DNA from: Bacteroides sp.
Lineage (GTDB): Bacteria > Bacteroidota > Bacteroidia > Bacteroidales > Bacteroidaceae
Reading direction: 5' to 3'
NCBI GenBank assembly: GCA_017471925.1
Contig: JAFURM010000018.1
Location: 1 to 59,939 of the forward strand
DNA length: 59,939 nt
Below the pieces are notes generated by a model. It saw only the letters and a program-made list of their open reading frames with translations. It ran no database searches and had not been told where the DNA came from. The position numbers and the translations under genes are program-made. Positions 17,420-25,640 of this stretch are shown one piece after another. The number at the start of each line of letters is the position of its first letter. Position 1 is the first letter of the stretch.

Positions 17420-18829
17420 TCAAAAGCAGCTGCTGCCGTCGAAACAGTGCGTGCAGAGCTTACACTTAGGCAGTCCGATTGCCTCTACAAGCGTCTCCAG
17501 GGTATTGAACTTCAGTGAGGAGAGGCCGAAGCGCTGGCGGATGACATCCACCAGCCGTTCATATTCCGGTGAGCCTGTGGTGACATACTTGTCCAGATTC
17601 TTGTTTTCGTCGCCCTCCAGTTCCTTGATGATGCGGCGGGTAATCAGTTCCAGGTCGCTCTTGGAGGAGGTGAAGCCCACGAAAGGACAACTGTAGATGA
17701 GGGGCGGACAGGCTATGCGGATGTGTACCTCCTTGGCTCCATAGTCATAGAGCACCTTCACGTTGTCGCGAAGTTGGGTGCCGCGCACGATGGAGTCGTC
17801 ACACAGCAGTACCCGTTTGCCCTCCAGCATGGCCCGGTTGGGGATAAGTTTCATCTTGGCTACCAGACTGCGCATCTCCTGCCGGCTGGGAGTGAAGCTG
17901 CGTGGCCAGGTGGGGGTGTACTTGGAGATGGCCCGGTGATAGGGCACACCCTTTCCTTCGGCATAGCCCAAAGCCATGCCAACGCCTGAGTCGGGAATGC
18001 CACAGGCGCAATCCACTTCAGAGCCATCGGTCTGTCCCATCTTCAGCCCCGACATGAAGCGCACATCCTCCACGTTGCGTCCTTCGTAGCAGGAGGTGGG
18101 GAAGCCGTAATAGACCCACAGGAAGGAGCATATCTGCATCTGCTCGTTGGGCTTGCGCATCTGCTCCACACCGTCGGCACGCAGACGGACAATCTCGCCC
18201 GGTCCCAGGAAACGGTCCACTTCATAATCCAGATTGGGAAAACTGCTCGACTCACTGCTGGCGGCATAGGCCCCCTCCTTACGTCCGATGACGATGGGTG
18301 TGCGCCCCCACTTGTCGCGAGCGGCAATGATGCCATCCTCGGTGAGCAGCAACATGGAGCAGGAGCCTTTGATGTGGTTGTAGACATTCTCTATGCCCGA
18401 CACGAAATCCTTTCCCTGGATGATGAGCAGGGCTATCAGCTCCGTGGGGTTGGTCTGTCCCGAGCTGAGTTCCGCAAAGTGCATGTTTTGGGAGAGCAGT
18501 TCCTCCTCCAGCTGTGCCATGTTGGTAATCTTGGCCACCGTGACGATGGCGAAGCGTCCCAGATGGGAGTTCAGGATAATGGGTTGCGCATCGGTGTCGC
18601 TGATGATACCGATGCCCGAGTTTCCCTTGAACTTATCCAGGTCGTCTTCAAACTTCGTGCGGAAATAGGTGCTCTCCAGATTGTGGATGGAACGGGCAAA
18701 GCGCTTTTCTGTTGCGTCATACGTAGCCATGCCGCCACGCTTCGTACCCAAATGTGAGTTGTAATCTGTACCATAGAACAAATCGGCCACACAACTGGCT
18801 TGGGCCACTGTTCCGAAAAATCCTCCCAT
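17420..18829 (-). CDS. PurF-like phosphoribosyltransferase with degenerate glutaminase domain
   Basis: A 469-residue protein with the overall plan of glutamine-PRPP amidotransferase: an N-terminal Ntn-type glutaminase fold (1-230) and a C-terminal phosphoribosyltransferase with an intact PRPP loop (VLLCDDSIVRGTQLRDNV, near 345). The catalytic N-terminal cysteine of the family is absent: the protein starts MGGFFG where PurF has MCG. The HNGNL-type glutamine-site segment also appears replaced (HLGRFAIVTV). A C-terminal CKLCTHCFDG cluster could hold an iron-sulphur cluster, as in Bacillus-type PurF. It may use free ammonia, or act in a different reaction or as a regulator. A minus-strand -7 box (TACTTTTG) is at 18895-18902. 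This is probably a second copy, with the true purF elsewhere. Confidence 0.85.
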   Translation of the reverse strand: MGGFFGTVAQASCVADLFYGTDYNSHLGTKRGGMATYDATEKRFARSIHNLESTYFRTKFEDDLDKFKGNSGIGIISDTDAQPIILNSHLGRFAIVTVAKITNMAQLEEELLSQNMHFAELSSGQTNPTELIALLIIQGKDFVSGIENVYNHIKGSCSMLLLTEDGIIAARDKWGRTPIVIGRKEGAYAASSESSSFPNLDYEVDRFLGPGEIVRLRADGVEQMRKPNEQMQICSFLWVYYGFPTSCYEGRNVEDVRFMSGLKMGQTDGSEVDCACGIPDSGVGMALGYAEGKGVPYHRAISKYTPTWPRSFTPSRQEMRSLVAKMKLIPNRAMLEGKRVLLCDDSIVRGTQLRDNVKVLYDYGAKEVHIRIACPPLIYSCPFVGFTSSKSDLELITRRIIKELEGDENKNLDKYVTTGSPEYERLVDVIRQRFGLSSLKFNTLETLVEAIGLPKCKLCTHCFDGSSCF

Positions 18830-19127
18830 AGATATACTCTTTATATTTGCAGTTCCGCCCGGCGGAACCTGAGTTTACGATAATTTAGCGGGCGCAAAAG
18901 TAAGAAAATTCCCTCTAATTCGACGTATATCCGCCGCAATAAATTTCTGTCGCTCGCTCTTCCCGCTCCCTTCCTCCCACCGTTCTCAAAAAAAAGCAAA
19001 GAATGTTTGCCCCTTCCAAATAAAAGCACTACTTTTGTGCCCGATTATTCCGCAACGGGTTCGATTAAGCGTCCACTAAGTGATTAGCGGCCACCCGCCG
19101 GAGCTAACTATACATTATATATTAAGA
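18830..19127. other. Divergent promoter region, purF-like gene and rplU
   Basis: The region holds a minus-strand -7 box at 18895-18902 for the purF-like gene and a complete plus-strand promoter at 19006-19037 for rplU-rpmA. The rplU leader is about 80 bases long. No small gene is apparent. Confidence 0.7.
19006..19037 (+). promoter_or_regulatory. Promoter of rplU-rpmA
   Basis: TTTG at 19006-19009, 20 bases, then TACTTTTG at 19030-19037, matching the Bacteroides consensus on both boxes. The long leader before rplU at 19128 could hold L21 autoregulatory structure, but I see no clear hairpin. Confidence 0.85.
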
Positions 19128-19445
19128 ATGTACGCAATTGTAGAAATCAACGGCCAGCAGTTCAAAGCAGAAGCTGGCAAGAAGCTGTTCGTTCACCACA
19201 TGCAGAATGCAGAAGCCGGTGCAACAGTAGAATTTGAGAAGGTTCTTTTGGTAGACAATGATGGCAACATCACCGTAGGTGCCCCCCTAGTGGAAGGCGC
19301 AAAGGTTGTCTGCGAAGTAGTAACCGGACTGGTAAAGGGTGACAAGGTTCTCGTATTCCACAAGAAGAGAAGAAAAGGTTACCGCAAGTTGAACGGCCAT
19401 CGTCAGCAGTTCACAGAGTTAACAATCAAAGAAGTAGTAGCTTAA
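19128..19445 (+). CDS. rplU: 50S ribosomal protein bL21
   Basis: A 105-residue protein of the large subunit that binds 23S rRNA. The sequence starts [20 protein letters not shown] and ends in the basic segment [18 protein letters not shown], both typical of L21. The frame is open 16 codons further upstream, but ATG 19128 gives the family's normal length and start and follows an AT-rich leader. rpmA follows after 22 bases, the usual rplU-rpmA order. Confidence 0.98.
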   Translation: MYAIVEINGQQFKAEAGKKLFVHHMQNAEAGATVEFEKVLLVDNDGNITVGAPLVEGAKVVCEVVTGLVKGDKVLVFHKKRRKGYRKLNGHRQQFTELTIKEVVA

Positions 19446-19467
19446 TCATTAAAAACAGTTAGAAGAA

Positions 19468-19728
19468 ATGGCACATAAAAAAGGTGTCGGTAGTTCCAAG
19501 AACGGCCGCGAATCAGCAAGCAAGAGATTAGGCGTTAAGATATTTGGTGGTCAGGCTTGCAAGGCAGGCAACATCATCATTCGCCAAAGAGGTACTGAGT
19601 TCCACCCGGGCAACAACATCGGTATGGGTAGCGATCACACGCTCTATGCCTTGGTAGACGGAACTGTACAGTTCAAAGTAGGTAGAGAAGACAGACGTTA
19701 TGTTTCTGTAATCCCTGCCGAAGCATAA
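19468..19728 (+). CDS. rpmA: 50S ribosomal protein bL27
   Basis: An 86-residue large-subunit protein whose N-terminal tail reaches the peptidyl-transferase centre. It starts [19 protein letters not shown], the family signature, and carries [19 protein letters not shown]. There is no N-terminal extension needing cleavage, unlike in Firmicutes. It is the last gene of its operon, with a terminator just downstream. Confidence 0.98.
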   Translation: MAHKKGVGSSKNGRESASKRLGVKIFGGQACKAGNIIIRQRGTEFHPGNNIGMGSDHTLYALVDGTVQFKVGREDRRYVSVIPAEA

Positions 19729-19748
19729 TCCCTCTCCCAAACTTATTC

Positions 19749-19794
19749 AGAAAAGGATGCAATCTTTTACGGATTGCATCCTTTTCTTTTTGGT
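19749..19794 (+). terminator. Intrinsic terminator after rpmA
   Basis: AAAAGGATGCAATC pairs with GATTGCATCCTTTT around a seven-base loop, followed by CTTTTTGG. This separates rplU-rpmA from serS. Confidence 0.93.
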
Positions 19795-19883
19795 TTTCGC
19801 CGCAAAGCGCATCATCTTTCAGCTTTAATCACTATCTTTGCCGCGAAAAGCGAAGATAAACTATTAAAATACAAGTATAAGTT

Positions 19884-21158
19884 ATGCTTACCATCAAACA
19901 AATCACGGACAACACCGAAGCGGTGCTCCAAGGATTAGAGAAGAAACACTTCAAGAACGCCCAAGAGGCCATTGCCCAGGTTCTTGCCTTCAACGACAAG
20001 CGCAAGAGCAGCCAGACCGCCCTGGATGCCAACCTGGCCGAGGTGAACACGCTCTCCAAGTCCATCGGCATGCTGATGAAAGAGGGGAAAAAGGAAGAGG
20101 CCGAAGCGGCCAAGGCGCGTGTGGCCCAACTGAAAGAGGCCAACAAATCGCTGCAGGCCGACATGGAAAGTGCAGCCAAGGAGATGCAGAACGTACTCTA
20201 CACCATCCCCAATATCCCCTATGACGAAGTGCCCGAAGGTGCCACTGCCGAAGACAACCTCATCGTGAAGACCGGCGGCATGGAGACCGAACTGCCCAAG
20301 GATGCCCTGCCCCATTGGGAACTGGCCAAGAAATATGACCTCATCGACTTTGACCTCGGCGTGAAGATTACCGGTGCTGGATTCCCCGTCTACAAGGGCA
20401 AGGGAGCACAGCTGCAACGCGCACTCATCAACTTCTTCTTAGACGAGGCACGCAAGTCCGGCTATACAGAAATCATGCCCCCCACCGTGGTGAATGCCGC
20501 ATCGGGCTATGGCACCGGACAGCTGCCCGACAAGGAGGGACAGATGTACCACTGCGAGGTGGACGACCTCTACCTCATCCCCACAGCCGAGGTTCCCGTG
20601 ACCAACATCTACCGCGACGTGATTCTCGACGAGAAGCAGTTGCCCATCAAGAACTGTGCCTATACCCAGTGCTTCCGCCGCGAAGCCGGTTCTTACGGCA
20701 AGGATGTGCGCGGACTGAACCGTCTGCATGAGTTCTCCAAGGTGGAGCTGGTGCGCATTGACAAACCGGAGCACAGCAAGCAGTCCCATCAGGAGATGCT
20801 GGACCATGTGGAGGGACTGTTGCAGAAACTGGAACTGCCCTATCGCATCCTGCGCCTCTGTGGCGGTGACATGAGCTTCACGGCTGCCATCTGCTATGAC
20901 TTTGAGGTCTACAGCGAGGCACAGAAGCGTTGGTTGGAAGTCAGCTCCGTCTCCAACTTCGACACCTACCAGGCCAACCGTCTGAAGTGCCGCTATCGCA
21001 CGGCCGAGAAGAAGACCGAACTATGTCACACACTGAACGGCTCGGCCCTTGCCCTGCCGCGCATCGTAGCCGCCCTGTTAGAGAACAACCAGACGCCCGA
21101 AGGCATCCGCATGCCGAAAGCACTGGTACCCTACTGCGGCTTTGAATACATTGACTAA
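19884..21158 (+). CDS. serS: Seryl-tRNA synthetase
   Basis: A 424-residue class II synthetase that charges tRNA-Ser. Residues 1-105 form the long helical tRNA-binding arm. Motif 2 is seen as CFRREAGSYGKDVRGLNRLH (near 258-278) and motif 3 as NGSALALPRIVAALLENNQ (near 385). It has its own promoter: TATCTTTG at 19833-19840 lies 44 bases ahead of the ATG, and the rpmA terminator lies upstream. Confidence 0.98.
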   Translation: MLTIKQITDNTEAVLQGLEKKHFKNAQEAIAQVLAFNDKRKSSQTALDANLAEVNTLSKSIGMLMKEGKKEEAEAAKARVAQLKEANKSLQADMESAAKEMQNVLYTIPNIPYDEVPEGATAEDNLIVKTGGMETELPKDALPHWELAKKYDLIDFDLGVKITGAGFPVYKGKGAQLQRALINFFLDEARKSGYTEIMPPTVVNAASGYGTGQLPDKEGQMYHCEVDDLYLIPTAEVPVTNIYRDVILDEKQLPIKNCAYTQCFRREAGSYGKDVRGLNRLHEFSKVELVRIDKPEHSKQSHQEMLDHVEGLLQKLELPYRILRLCGGDMSFTAAICYDFEVYSEAQKRWLEVSSVSNFDTYQANRLKCRYRTAEKKTELCHTLNGSALALPRIVAALLENNQTPEGIRMPKALVPYCGFEYID

Positions 21159-21399
21159 AGACTATCCGATGCCCCTCTCTTGATAGCGGGTATTGAGAAC
21201 TATCCTCTGACGCGCTTCCACCTGTTATGGCTCCACAGCCAATAGGCGGGAGCGCGTTTTTTCGTCTGTTCCAGCCACACTTCTTTAGGAACAAGGGGGA
21301 AAAGCCTCTTTCTGCGTGCAGGAGAGACATAGCACCGTCAGCATCAGGACGGCAAAGGACAAATTCTTTCTCATGGTTCTTATTTCGCCTGCATTGGTT

Positions 21400-22629
21400 T
21401 CACTTTATCTTCTTCAACAGGAACGAGGGGTTGAGGCGCAGGTAGACGCCGAAGGAGAAGTTCAGGTTGTTGCCGGTGGGCTGCAGGGTGCCATCGGGCA
21501 GAGTCATGGGGCCGGGGTTGGCCAGGAAGGCTTCGGCCTTGGCACCGAAGGCGTAGTGCTTGCCGAAGGTGCGGGTATAGTCGAAGGCGAAGTGCCAGGT
21601 TTGGGGATGGCTGTCGAAGAGGGCACCCTCGTGCTTGGTGGAGACGGAGCCGAAGTAGGGCAGGCCGAGGAGGGAGATGAAGTGACGGCCCACAAAGTAG
21701 CCGGCCTGCAGGTGGAAGTAGCGGCGGAACTGCAGCTCGGCCTTGCCATAGAAGGCGGCGCCGCTGTCATAGGGCCAGAGGGTACCGGCCTGCTGGTAGT
21801 AGCCCAGGGCATCGGCCTCCAGCGTGAGGGTGCGGAAGAGGCGGCCGGGAGTGTTCCACACGATGCCGGCTCCCAGGGCTGCATTGGCCAGGGTGTTCAC
21901 CTGACTCTTGTCGTCCTGTTCGCCGCCACGATGTTGCAGGGTGCCCTGCAGCTGCAGGTAGGTATGGAGCGGCGCGTCGGGCCGGTTGAGCTGCCACTTG
22001 GTGGAGAGGCCCACGGTGAAGGCTTCCTGATGGGTGTCCATCTCGAAGATGAAGCTCTGCCAGTTTATCCAGGCATCTAAGTGGAAGTTGCGGGTGTCGT
22101 AAAGCATCTGGAAACCGCTCTCCGGGTCGGCCGTAAGATTGAGTTCCGGACTGTAGAGGGGGAGGATGAGACGATGGTTGGAGGCACCGTAGAGGTTGCC
22201 CAGCACCAGGTTGAAGTCGCCCAGCTGCAGGTGCCCGCGGAAGTGGGGCAGGATGTGTGCACCCCGCTGGAACTGGCTGCCCTTCCACTCGGCGATGTCC
22301 TGATAGGCATAGTTGGGGAACTTGTAGGCCCCGCTGTACCACAGGGCATAGGCTCCCAACTCAATCTTCAGGTGGGGCAGCGGCTGATAGGCCAGCTTGG
22401 GCGCAAGCCACAGGCCGGGCAAGGAGTAGCCCTTCATCACCGAACCACCGAACTCGTTGTCCTTGAAGAAGGTGACGTTGTCTATCTCTAAACGCAGTTC
22501 CTTGGTGCGCAGGGAGTCCAGACGATAGTCGGTGAGACAGAGTTGCTCCACGCTCTGTCCGTGCAGGGCGGCGGGCCAGGCCAGGCAGAGGAGCAGGAGC
22601 ATACGGAGGAGGGCGATAGGATATTTCAT
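21400..22629 (-). CDS. Putative outer-membrane beta-barrel protein
   Basis: A 409-residue exported protein. The signal peptide ends near residue 25 (ALHGQS). The mature part is rich in alternating aromatic and polar residues (AFDYTRTFGKHYAFGAKAEAF) and ends FGVYLRLNPSFLLKKIK, which suggests a beta-barrel of about 16 strands. I do not recognise the family, and its cargo or function cannot be inferred. It is monocistronic: a minus-strand -7 box (TATCTTTG) is at 22664-22671, 35 bases ahead of its ATG, and it converges on serS. Confidence 0.75.
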   Translation of the reverse strand: MKYPIALLRMLLLLCLAWPAALHGQSVEQLCLTDYRLDSLRTKELRLEIDNVTFFKDNEFGGSVMKGYSLPGLWLAPKLAYQPLPHLKIELGAYALWYSGAYKFPNYAYQDIAEWKGSQFQRGAHILPHFRGHLQLGDFNLVLGNLYGASNHRLILPLYSPELNLTADPESGFQMLYDTRNFHLDAWINWQSFIFEMDTHQEAFTVGLSTKWQLNRPDAPLHTYLQLQGTLQHRGGEQDDKSQVNTLANAALGAGIVWNTPGRLFRTLTLEADALGYYQQAGTLWPYDSGAAFYGKAELQFRRYFHLQAGYFVGRHFISLLGLPYFGSVSTKHEGALFDSHPQTWHFAFDYTRTFGKHYAFGAKAEAFLANPGPMTLPDGTLQPTGNNLNFSFGVYLRLNPSFLLKKIK

Positions 22630-22693
22630 GTGCTTACGTCGGATGCTGATTTCATACAGGACGCAAAGATAAGGAAAGTTGCACTATTTTTCG

Positions 22694-22701
22694 TACATTT
22701 G
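22694..22701 (+). promoter_or_regulatory. -7 box of mazG that decides its start
   Basis: TACATTTG at 22694-22701 lies inside the upstream extension of the mazG frame, so transcripts start near 22708 and the in-frame start codon at 22679 cannot be used. The ATG at 22745 or the one at 22754 is the true start. Confidence 0.7.
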
Positions 22702-22744
22702 CCGCCATAAAAAGAGGAACAGTCCTCCATATTCAGACATTAAA

Positions 22745-23554
22745 ATGACAGACATGCATACAAGAGAAGAGAAGATGGAAGCCTTCGGACGCTTCCTGGA
22801 CATCCTCGACGAGCTGCGCGAGAAGTGTCCGTGGGACCGCAAGCAGACCAACGAGAGCCTGCGCCCCAACACGATAGAGGAGACCTATGAACTGTGTGAC
22901 GCCCTGATGCGCGGCGACAGCCATGACATCTGCAAGGAGCTGGGCGACGTGTTGCTCCACGTGGCGTTCTACGCCAAGATTGGCAGCGAGACGGGAGACT
23001 TCGACATGAAGGACGTGTGTGACCGCCTTTGCGAAAAGCTCATATTCCGCCATCCCCACGTCTTCGGCGACGCGAAGGCTGAGACGGCCGGACAGGTGTC
23101 CGAGAACTGGGAGCAGCTGAAGCTGAAGGAGAAAGACGGCAACAAGTCGGTGCTTAGCGGGGTGCCCGCTGCCCTACCCTCGCTCATCAAGGCCTACCGC
23201 ATACAGGACAAGGCCCGCAACGTGGGCTTCGACTGGGAGGAGCGCACGCAGGTGTGGGACAAGGTGAAGGAGGAGATACAGGAGTTCCAGGCCGAAGTGG
23301 AGCAGATGGACAAGGAGAAGGCCGAGGCCGAGTTCGGCGACGTGATGTTCAGCCTGGTCAATGCTGCCCGCCTCTATAAAATCAATCCCGACAATGCCCT
23401 GGAACGTACCAACCAGAAGTTCATCCGCCGCTTCAACTACGTGGAGGCACACAGCATCAAGCAGGGCAAGAACCTCAAGGAGATGTCGTTAGAGGAGATG
23501 GATGCCCTGTGGAACGAGGCGAAGCGACAGGAGCAGGCGAAAGTTGATGATTGA
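22745..23554 (+). CDS. mazG: Nucleoside triphosphate pyrophosphohydrolase MazG
   Basis: A 269-residue house-cleaning enzyme that hydrolyses NTPs and dNTPs to monophosphates and pyrophosphate. It has the family's two tandem all-alpha domains. The first carries ELREKCPWDRKQTNESLRP and the metal-binding KELGDVLLH; the second has EIQEFQAEVEQ and the matching EFGDVMFSLVN. Both E-x-x-E/E-x-x-D sets are present, so both sites could be active. The ATG at 22745 was chosen because the -7 box lies between it and the upstream start. The gene ends at a repeat-rich region and faces the Spy-like gene. Confidence 0.95.
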   Translation: MTDMHTREEKMEAFGRFLDILDELREKCPWDRKQTNESLRPNTIEETYELCDALMRGDSHDICKELGDVLLHVAFYAKIGSETGDFDMKDVCDRLCEKLIFRHPHVFGDAKAETAGQVSENWEQLKLKEKDGNKSVLSGVPAALPSLIKAYRIQDKARNVGFDWEERTQVWDKVKEEIQEFQAEVEQMDKEKAEAEFGDVMFSLVNAARLYKINPDNALERTNQKFIRRFNYVEAHSIKQGKNLKEMSLEEMDALWNEAKRQEQAKVDD

Positions 23555-23572
23555 TAGTTGATACAAGCCGAT

Positions 23573-23641
23573 GCGTTTATAAGACGTAAGCCAACGCGTA
23601 TATAAGACGTAAGGCGGCGCGTATATAAGGCACAGGCAATT
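23573..23641. repeat. Three tandem 23-bp units (GCGTATATAAGACGTAAGGC)
   Basis: Units start at 23573, 23596 and 23619 with a shared core GCGT(A/T)TATAAG. The third is the most diverged (GGCACAGGC at its end). It is non-coding. Confidence 0.8.
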
Positions 23642-23688
23642 GCGACCCGGCAAGGCATCATTTCCATTAAAAGAAAAGGGCTGAAACT

Positions 23689-23737
23689 TTAAAACCTTTG
23701 ACCAAGAAGTTTTAAACTTCCGGGGCAAAGGTTTTAA
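23689..23737. repeat. Nested palindrome
   Basis: TTAAAACCTTTG (23689-23700) is the exact reverse complement of CAAAGGTTTTAA (23726-23737). Inside lies a second palindrome, GAAGTTTTAAACTTC (23706-23720). The arms could form either one long hairpin or an inner hairpin. No T-run follows on either strand. Confidence 0.8.
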
Positions 23738-23835
23738 TCATTTTATCGGGAAAATCCATTCCTCCTTTTCAGAAGATTATGGGAAGCCGCGGGGAATCCA
23801 TTAGGCGGATGGGTCATCAATCAGTTCATTGACAC

Positions 23836-23931
23836 TTTAGACACGGTTCACACGGATTTTCACTATTGGATTATAACCGTTCAGGTATAATATGAAATAA
23901 TCAGCGTTTATCCGTGTAATCCGTGCCTAAA
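23836..23931. repeat. GGCACGGATTACACGGAT-type inverted repeat
   Basis: The left arm TTTAGACACGGTTCACACGG (23836-23855, extending to 23857) and the right arm ending CCGTGTAATCCGTGCCTAAA (23912-23931) pair over 22 positions with three mismatches and a 52-base loop. It lies between two convergent genes. Confidence 0.85.
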
Positions 23932-23998
23932 TTTGATATTTGCCACACTCCACCTTAAGGCTATCGGCGGCACGAAACGCCGGGGGCAGGCAGAGGCA

Positions 23999-24460
23999 TC
24001 AGTCACCCTTCTTGCCGCCTCCCTTTTTGTGCATCCCCTTCACCAGGTTGCGCTGGAAGTGCATCTCGGCCTTCTTCACCTGATACAGTTTCTTGCAGGA
24101 GATGAGCTTCCGGAACTTCTCGAAGTAGGTCTTCTCCAGGCGGTCCACGGCAATGCGGGCGTCATGGAACTGCTCCAGGATTTCGGCATAACGCTCTTCG
24201 CTGACGTTCTCCTCCTTGCCCTGTCGCAGGAGTTTCCAGGCTTCGTCGTTCAGCTGCTTCTTGCGGTCCTGCAGTTCAAAGTAGACGGGGAAGAACTTGG
24301 CGGCCTCTTCCTCCGTCAGGCCGGCCACCTCCATGATGAAGGCCTTCTGCTTGGCACGGAACTCCTCTTCGCTCATGCGTTGCTGGCAGCAACCGTCCGT
24401 GGCCCATGCGCAGGCTGCGTAGAGGCTCATCAACAGCCATGCGATAACTATCTTTTTCAT
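23999..24460 (-). CDS. Small periplasmic Spy/CpxP-like protein
   Basis: A 153-residue exported protein with a signal peptide ending near ACAWA (residue 20). The mature part is almost all charged alpha-helix (SEEEFRAKQKAFIMEVAGLT, LRQGKEENVSEERYAEIL), resembling the periplasmic chaperone-like Spy/CpxP group rather than a definite family member. The C-terminus is basic and glycine-rich (HKKGGGKKGD). It is the third gene of a sigma/anti-sigma operon, so it is probably an effector or feedback sensor of that envelope response. The exact function is unknown. Confidence 0.65.
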   Translation of the reverse strand: MKKIVIAWLLMSLYAACAWATDGCCQQRMSEEEFRAKQKAFIMEVAGLTEEEAAKFFPVYFELQDRKKQLNDEAWKLLRQGKEENVSEERYAEILEQFHDARIAVDRLEKTYFEKFRKLISCKKLYQVKKAEMHFQRNLVKGMHKKGGGKKGD

Positions 24461-24496
24461 CTTCGTATGCTTTTAGTTGGTTCTACAGTGTTCTTG

Positions 24497-24868
24497 TCAT
24501 TCTATCTCGGTCGCGTCCGTCAGGTAGACATACAGCGCATAGTCGTCCAGCATGGAGTTGTCCACTACCGTGCTGATGTATTCCGTCTCGGTCTCGGCTT
24601 CGGCCTCCTCGGCAGCTGCGAGTTGGGGCGAGGCCATGTGCATGGAGCCAACGCGGATGAGCAGTGCGGCCCCGGCAAACATGGCGGCCATATATACCCA
24701 GGGCTTCATCTTGGTCCACAGGGTGAGACGCTCCTGCGGGAAGTCGGTGGCGGTCTTTTCGGGCAGGCGGGCCATCACGTCGGTCGTCAGCTGCTCAAAG
24801 TAGCCCTCCGGCACCCGGAACGGGTTTTCCGTGCCCACTTTTCTCAATATTTCGTTCTCTTCTTTCAT
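24497..24868 (-). CDS. Putative anti-sigma factor, single-pass membrane protein
   Basis: A 123-residue protein. The N-terminal cytoplasmic part (1-70) holds NPFRVPEGYFEQL, a motif common in small Bacteroidota proteins encoded after ECF sigma factors. One transmembrane segment follows at about 76-92 (YMAAMFAGAALLIRVG), and then an acidic periplasmic tail. It has no zinc-binding H-x3-C-x2-C anti-sigma motif. Its place directly after the sigma gene (48-base gap) is the main ground for calling it an anti-sigma factor. Confidence 0.6.
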   Translation of the reverse strand: MKEENEILRKVGTENPFRVPEGYFEQLTTDVMARLPEKTATDFPQERLTLWTKMKPWVYMAAMFAGAALLIRVGSMHMASPQLAAAEEAEAETETEYISTVVDNSMLDDYALYVYLTDATEIE

Positions 24869-24916
24869 ATCTGTATCCTTTCTCTGTTTTATAAGACCAT
24901 ATTCATTATCAAAGGT

Positions 24917-25471
24917 TTAATTGAGTTCTTCCAAAAACTTCTCGATTTTCTTCACCGCGTGGTGATAGGAGGCCTTCAGCGCTCCCACCGACGTGCCGAA
25001 GATGTCGGACATCTCTTCATACTTCATCTCCTGGAAATACTTCAGATTGAAGACCATGCGTTGCTTTTCGGGCAGGGTGAGCAGTGCCTTTTGCAGCAGT
25101 ATCTGTGCGCGGTCGCCCGAGAAATAGGTATCGCCCTCCAGGCGCTGCAGTGTATCGGCCTCGGGGTCGTCCAGCGAGACGGTGCCCTGTGCACGCTGCT
25201 TATTCAGGAAGGTGAGGCACTCGTTCAGGGCAATGCGGTAGAGCCACGTGGAGAGCTTGGCCTCCGCGCGAAAGTAGTTGATATTGGTCCACGCCTTGAT
25301 GAATGTGTTCTGAAGCAGGTCGTTGGCATCGTCATGGGAGAGCACCATGCGTCGGATTTGCCAGTAGAGCTGCTCGCTGTACTTCGCGACCAGCATCTCA
25401 AATCCACGCCGCTGCGTCTGCTCGTCCTGCAGAAGGGCCAACACTTCGCGTTCACTATAGGTAGGGGTCAT
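24917..25471 (-). CDS. ECF-family RNA polymerase sigma factor
   Basis: A 184-residue sigma-70-family factor with only regions 2 and 4. Region 2 is at about 24-92 (MLVAKYSEQLYWQIRRMV, DDANDLLQNTFIKAW, STWLYRIALNECL). Region 4 is at about 127-180 (LPEKQRMVFNLKYFQEMKYE, then the helix-turn-helix GTSVGALKASYHHAVKKIE). It should direct RNA polymerase to its own promoters. A minus-strand CGAAAATA (25507-25514) may be its -7 box. The two downstream genes fit an envelope-stress unit. Confidence 0.93.
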   Translation of the reverse strand: MTPTYSEREVLALLQDEQTQRRGFEMLVAKYSEQLYWQIRRMVLSHDDANDLLQNTFIKAWTNINYFRAEAKLSTWLYRIALNECLTFLNKQRAQGTVSLDDPEADTLQRLEGDTYFSGDRAQILLQKALLTLPEKQRMVFNLKYFQEMKYEEMSDIFGTSVGALKASYHHAVKKIEKFLEELN

Positions 25472-25640
25472 ATCTATATGTCTGTTCTGATTTATCGTTT
25501 AGACTGCGAAAATAGGAAAAAGTTTAAGAATTTTCTCCAAATCACTCATTTCTTTTTGCATGTCAACCATTTCCGGCAGCGTTCTTCGCTTGCTTCCCGC
25601 CACATGGACTGAACGATGGCAAGAGCGGTTCAGCCCTGCA

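Larger units (their letters stand above)
23555..23998. other. Repeat-rich intergenic region between mazG and the Spy-like gene
   Basis: No gene is visible. The 444 bases hold a GATTGATAGTTGATA unit at the end of mazG (23541-23564), a three-copy 23-bp repeat (23573-23641), a nested palindrome (23689-23737) and a GGCACGGAT-family inverted repeat (23836-23931). Both flanking genes end here. Confidence 0.8.

Noticed and set aside
23933-25612. 559-codon plus-strand open frame
   Set aside because: It lies antisense to the ECF sigma, anti-sigma and Spy-like genes, which have clear domains and promoters. Its translation is leucine/histidine-rich low-quality sequence with no motif.
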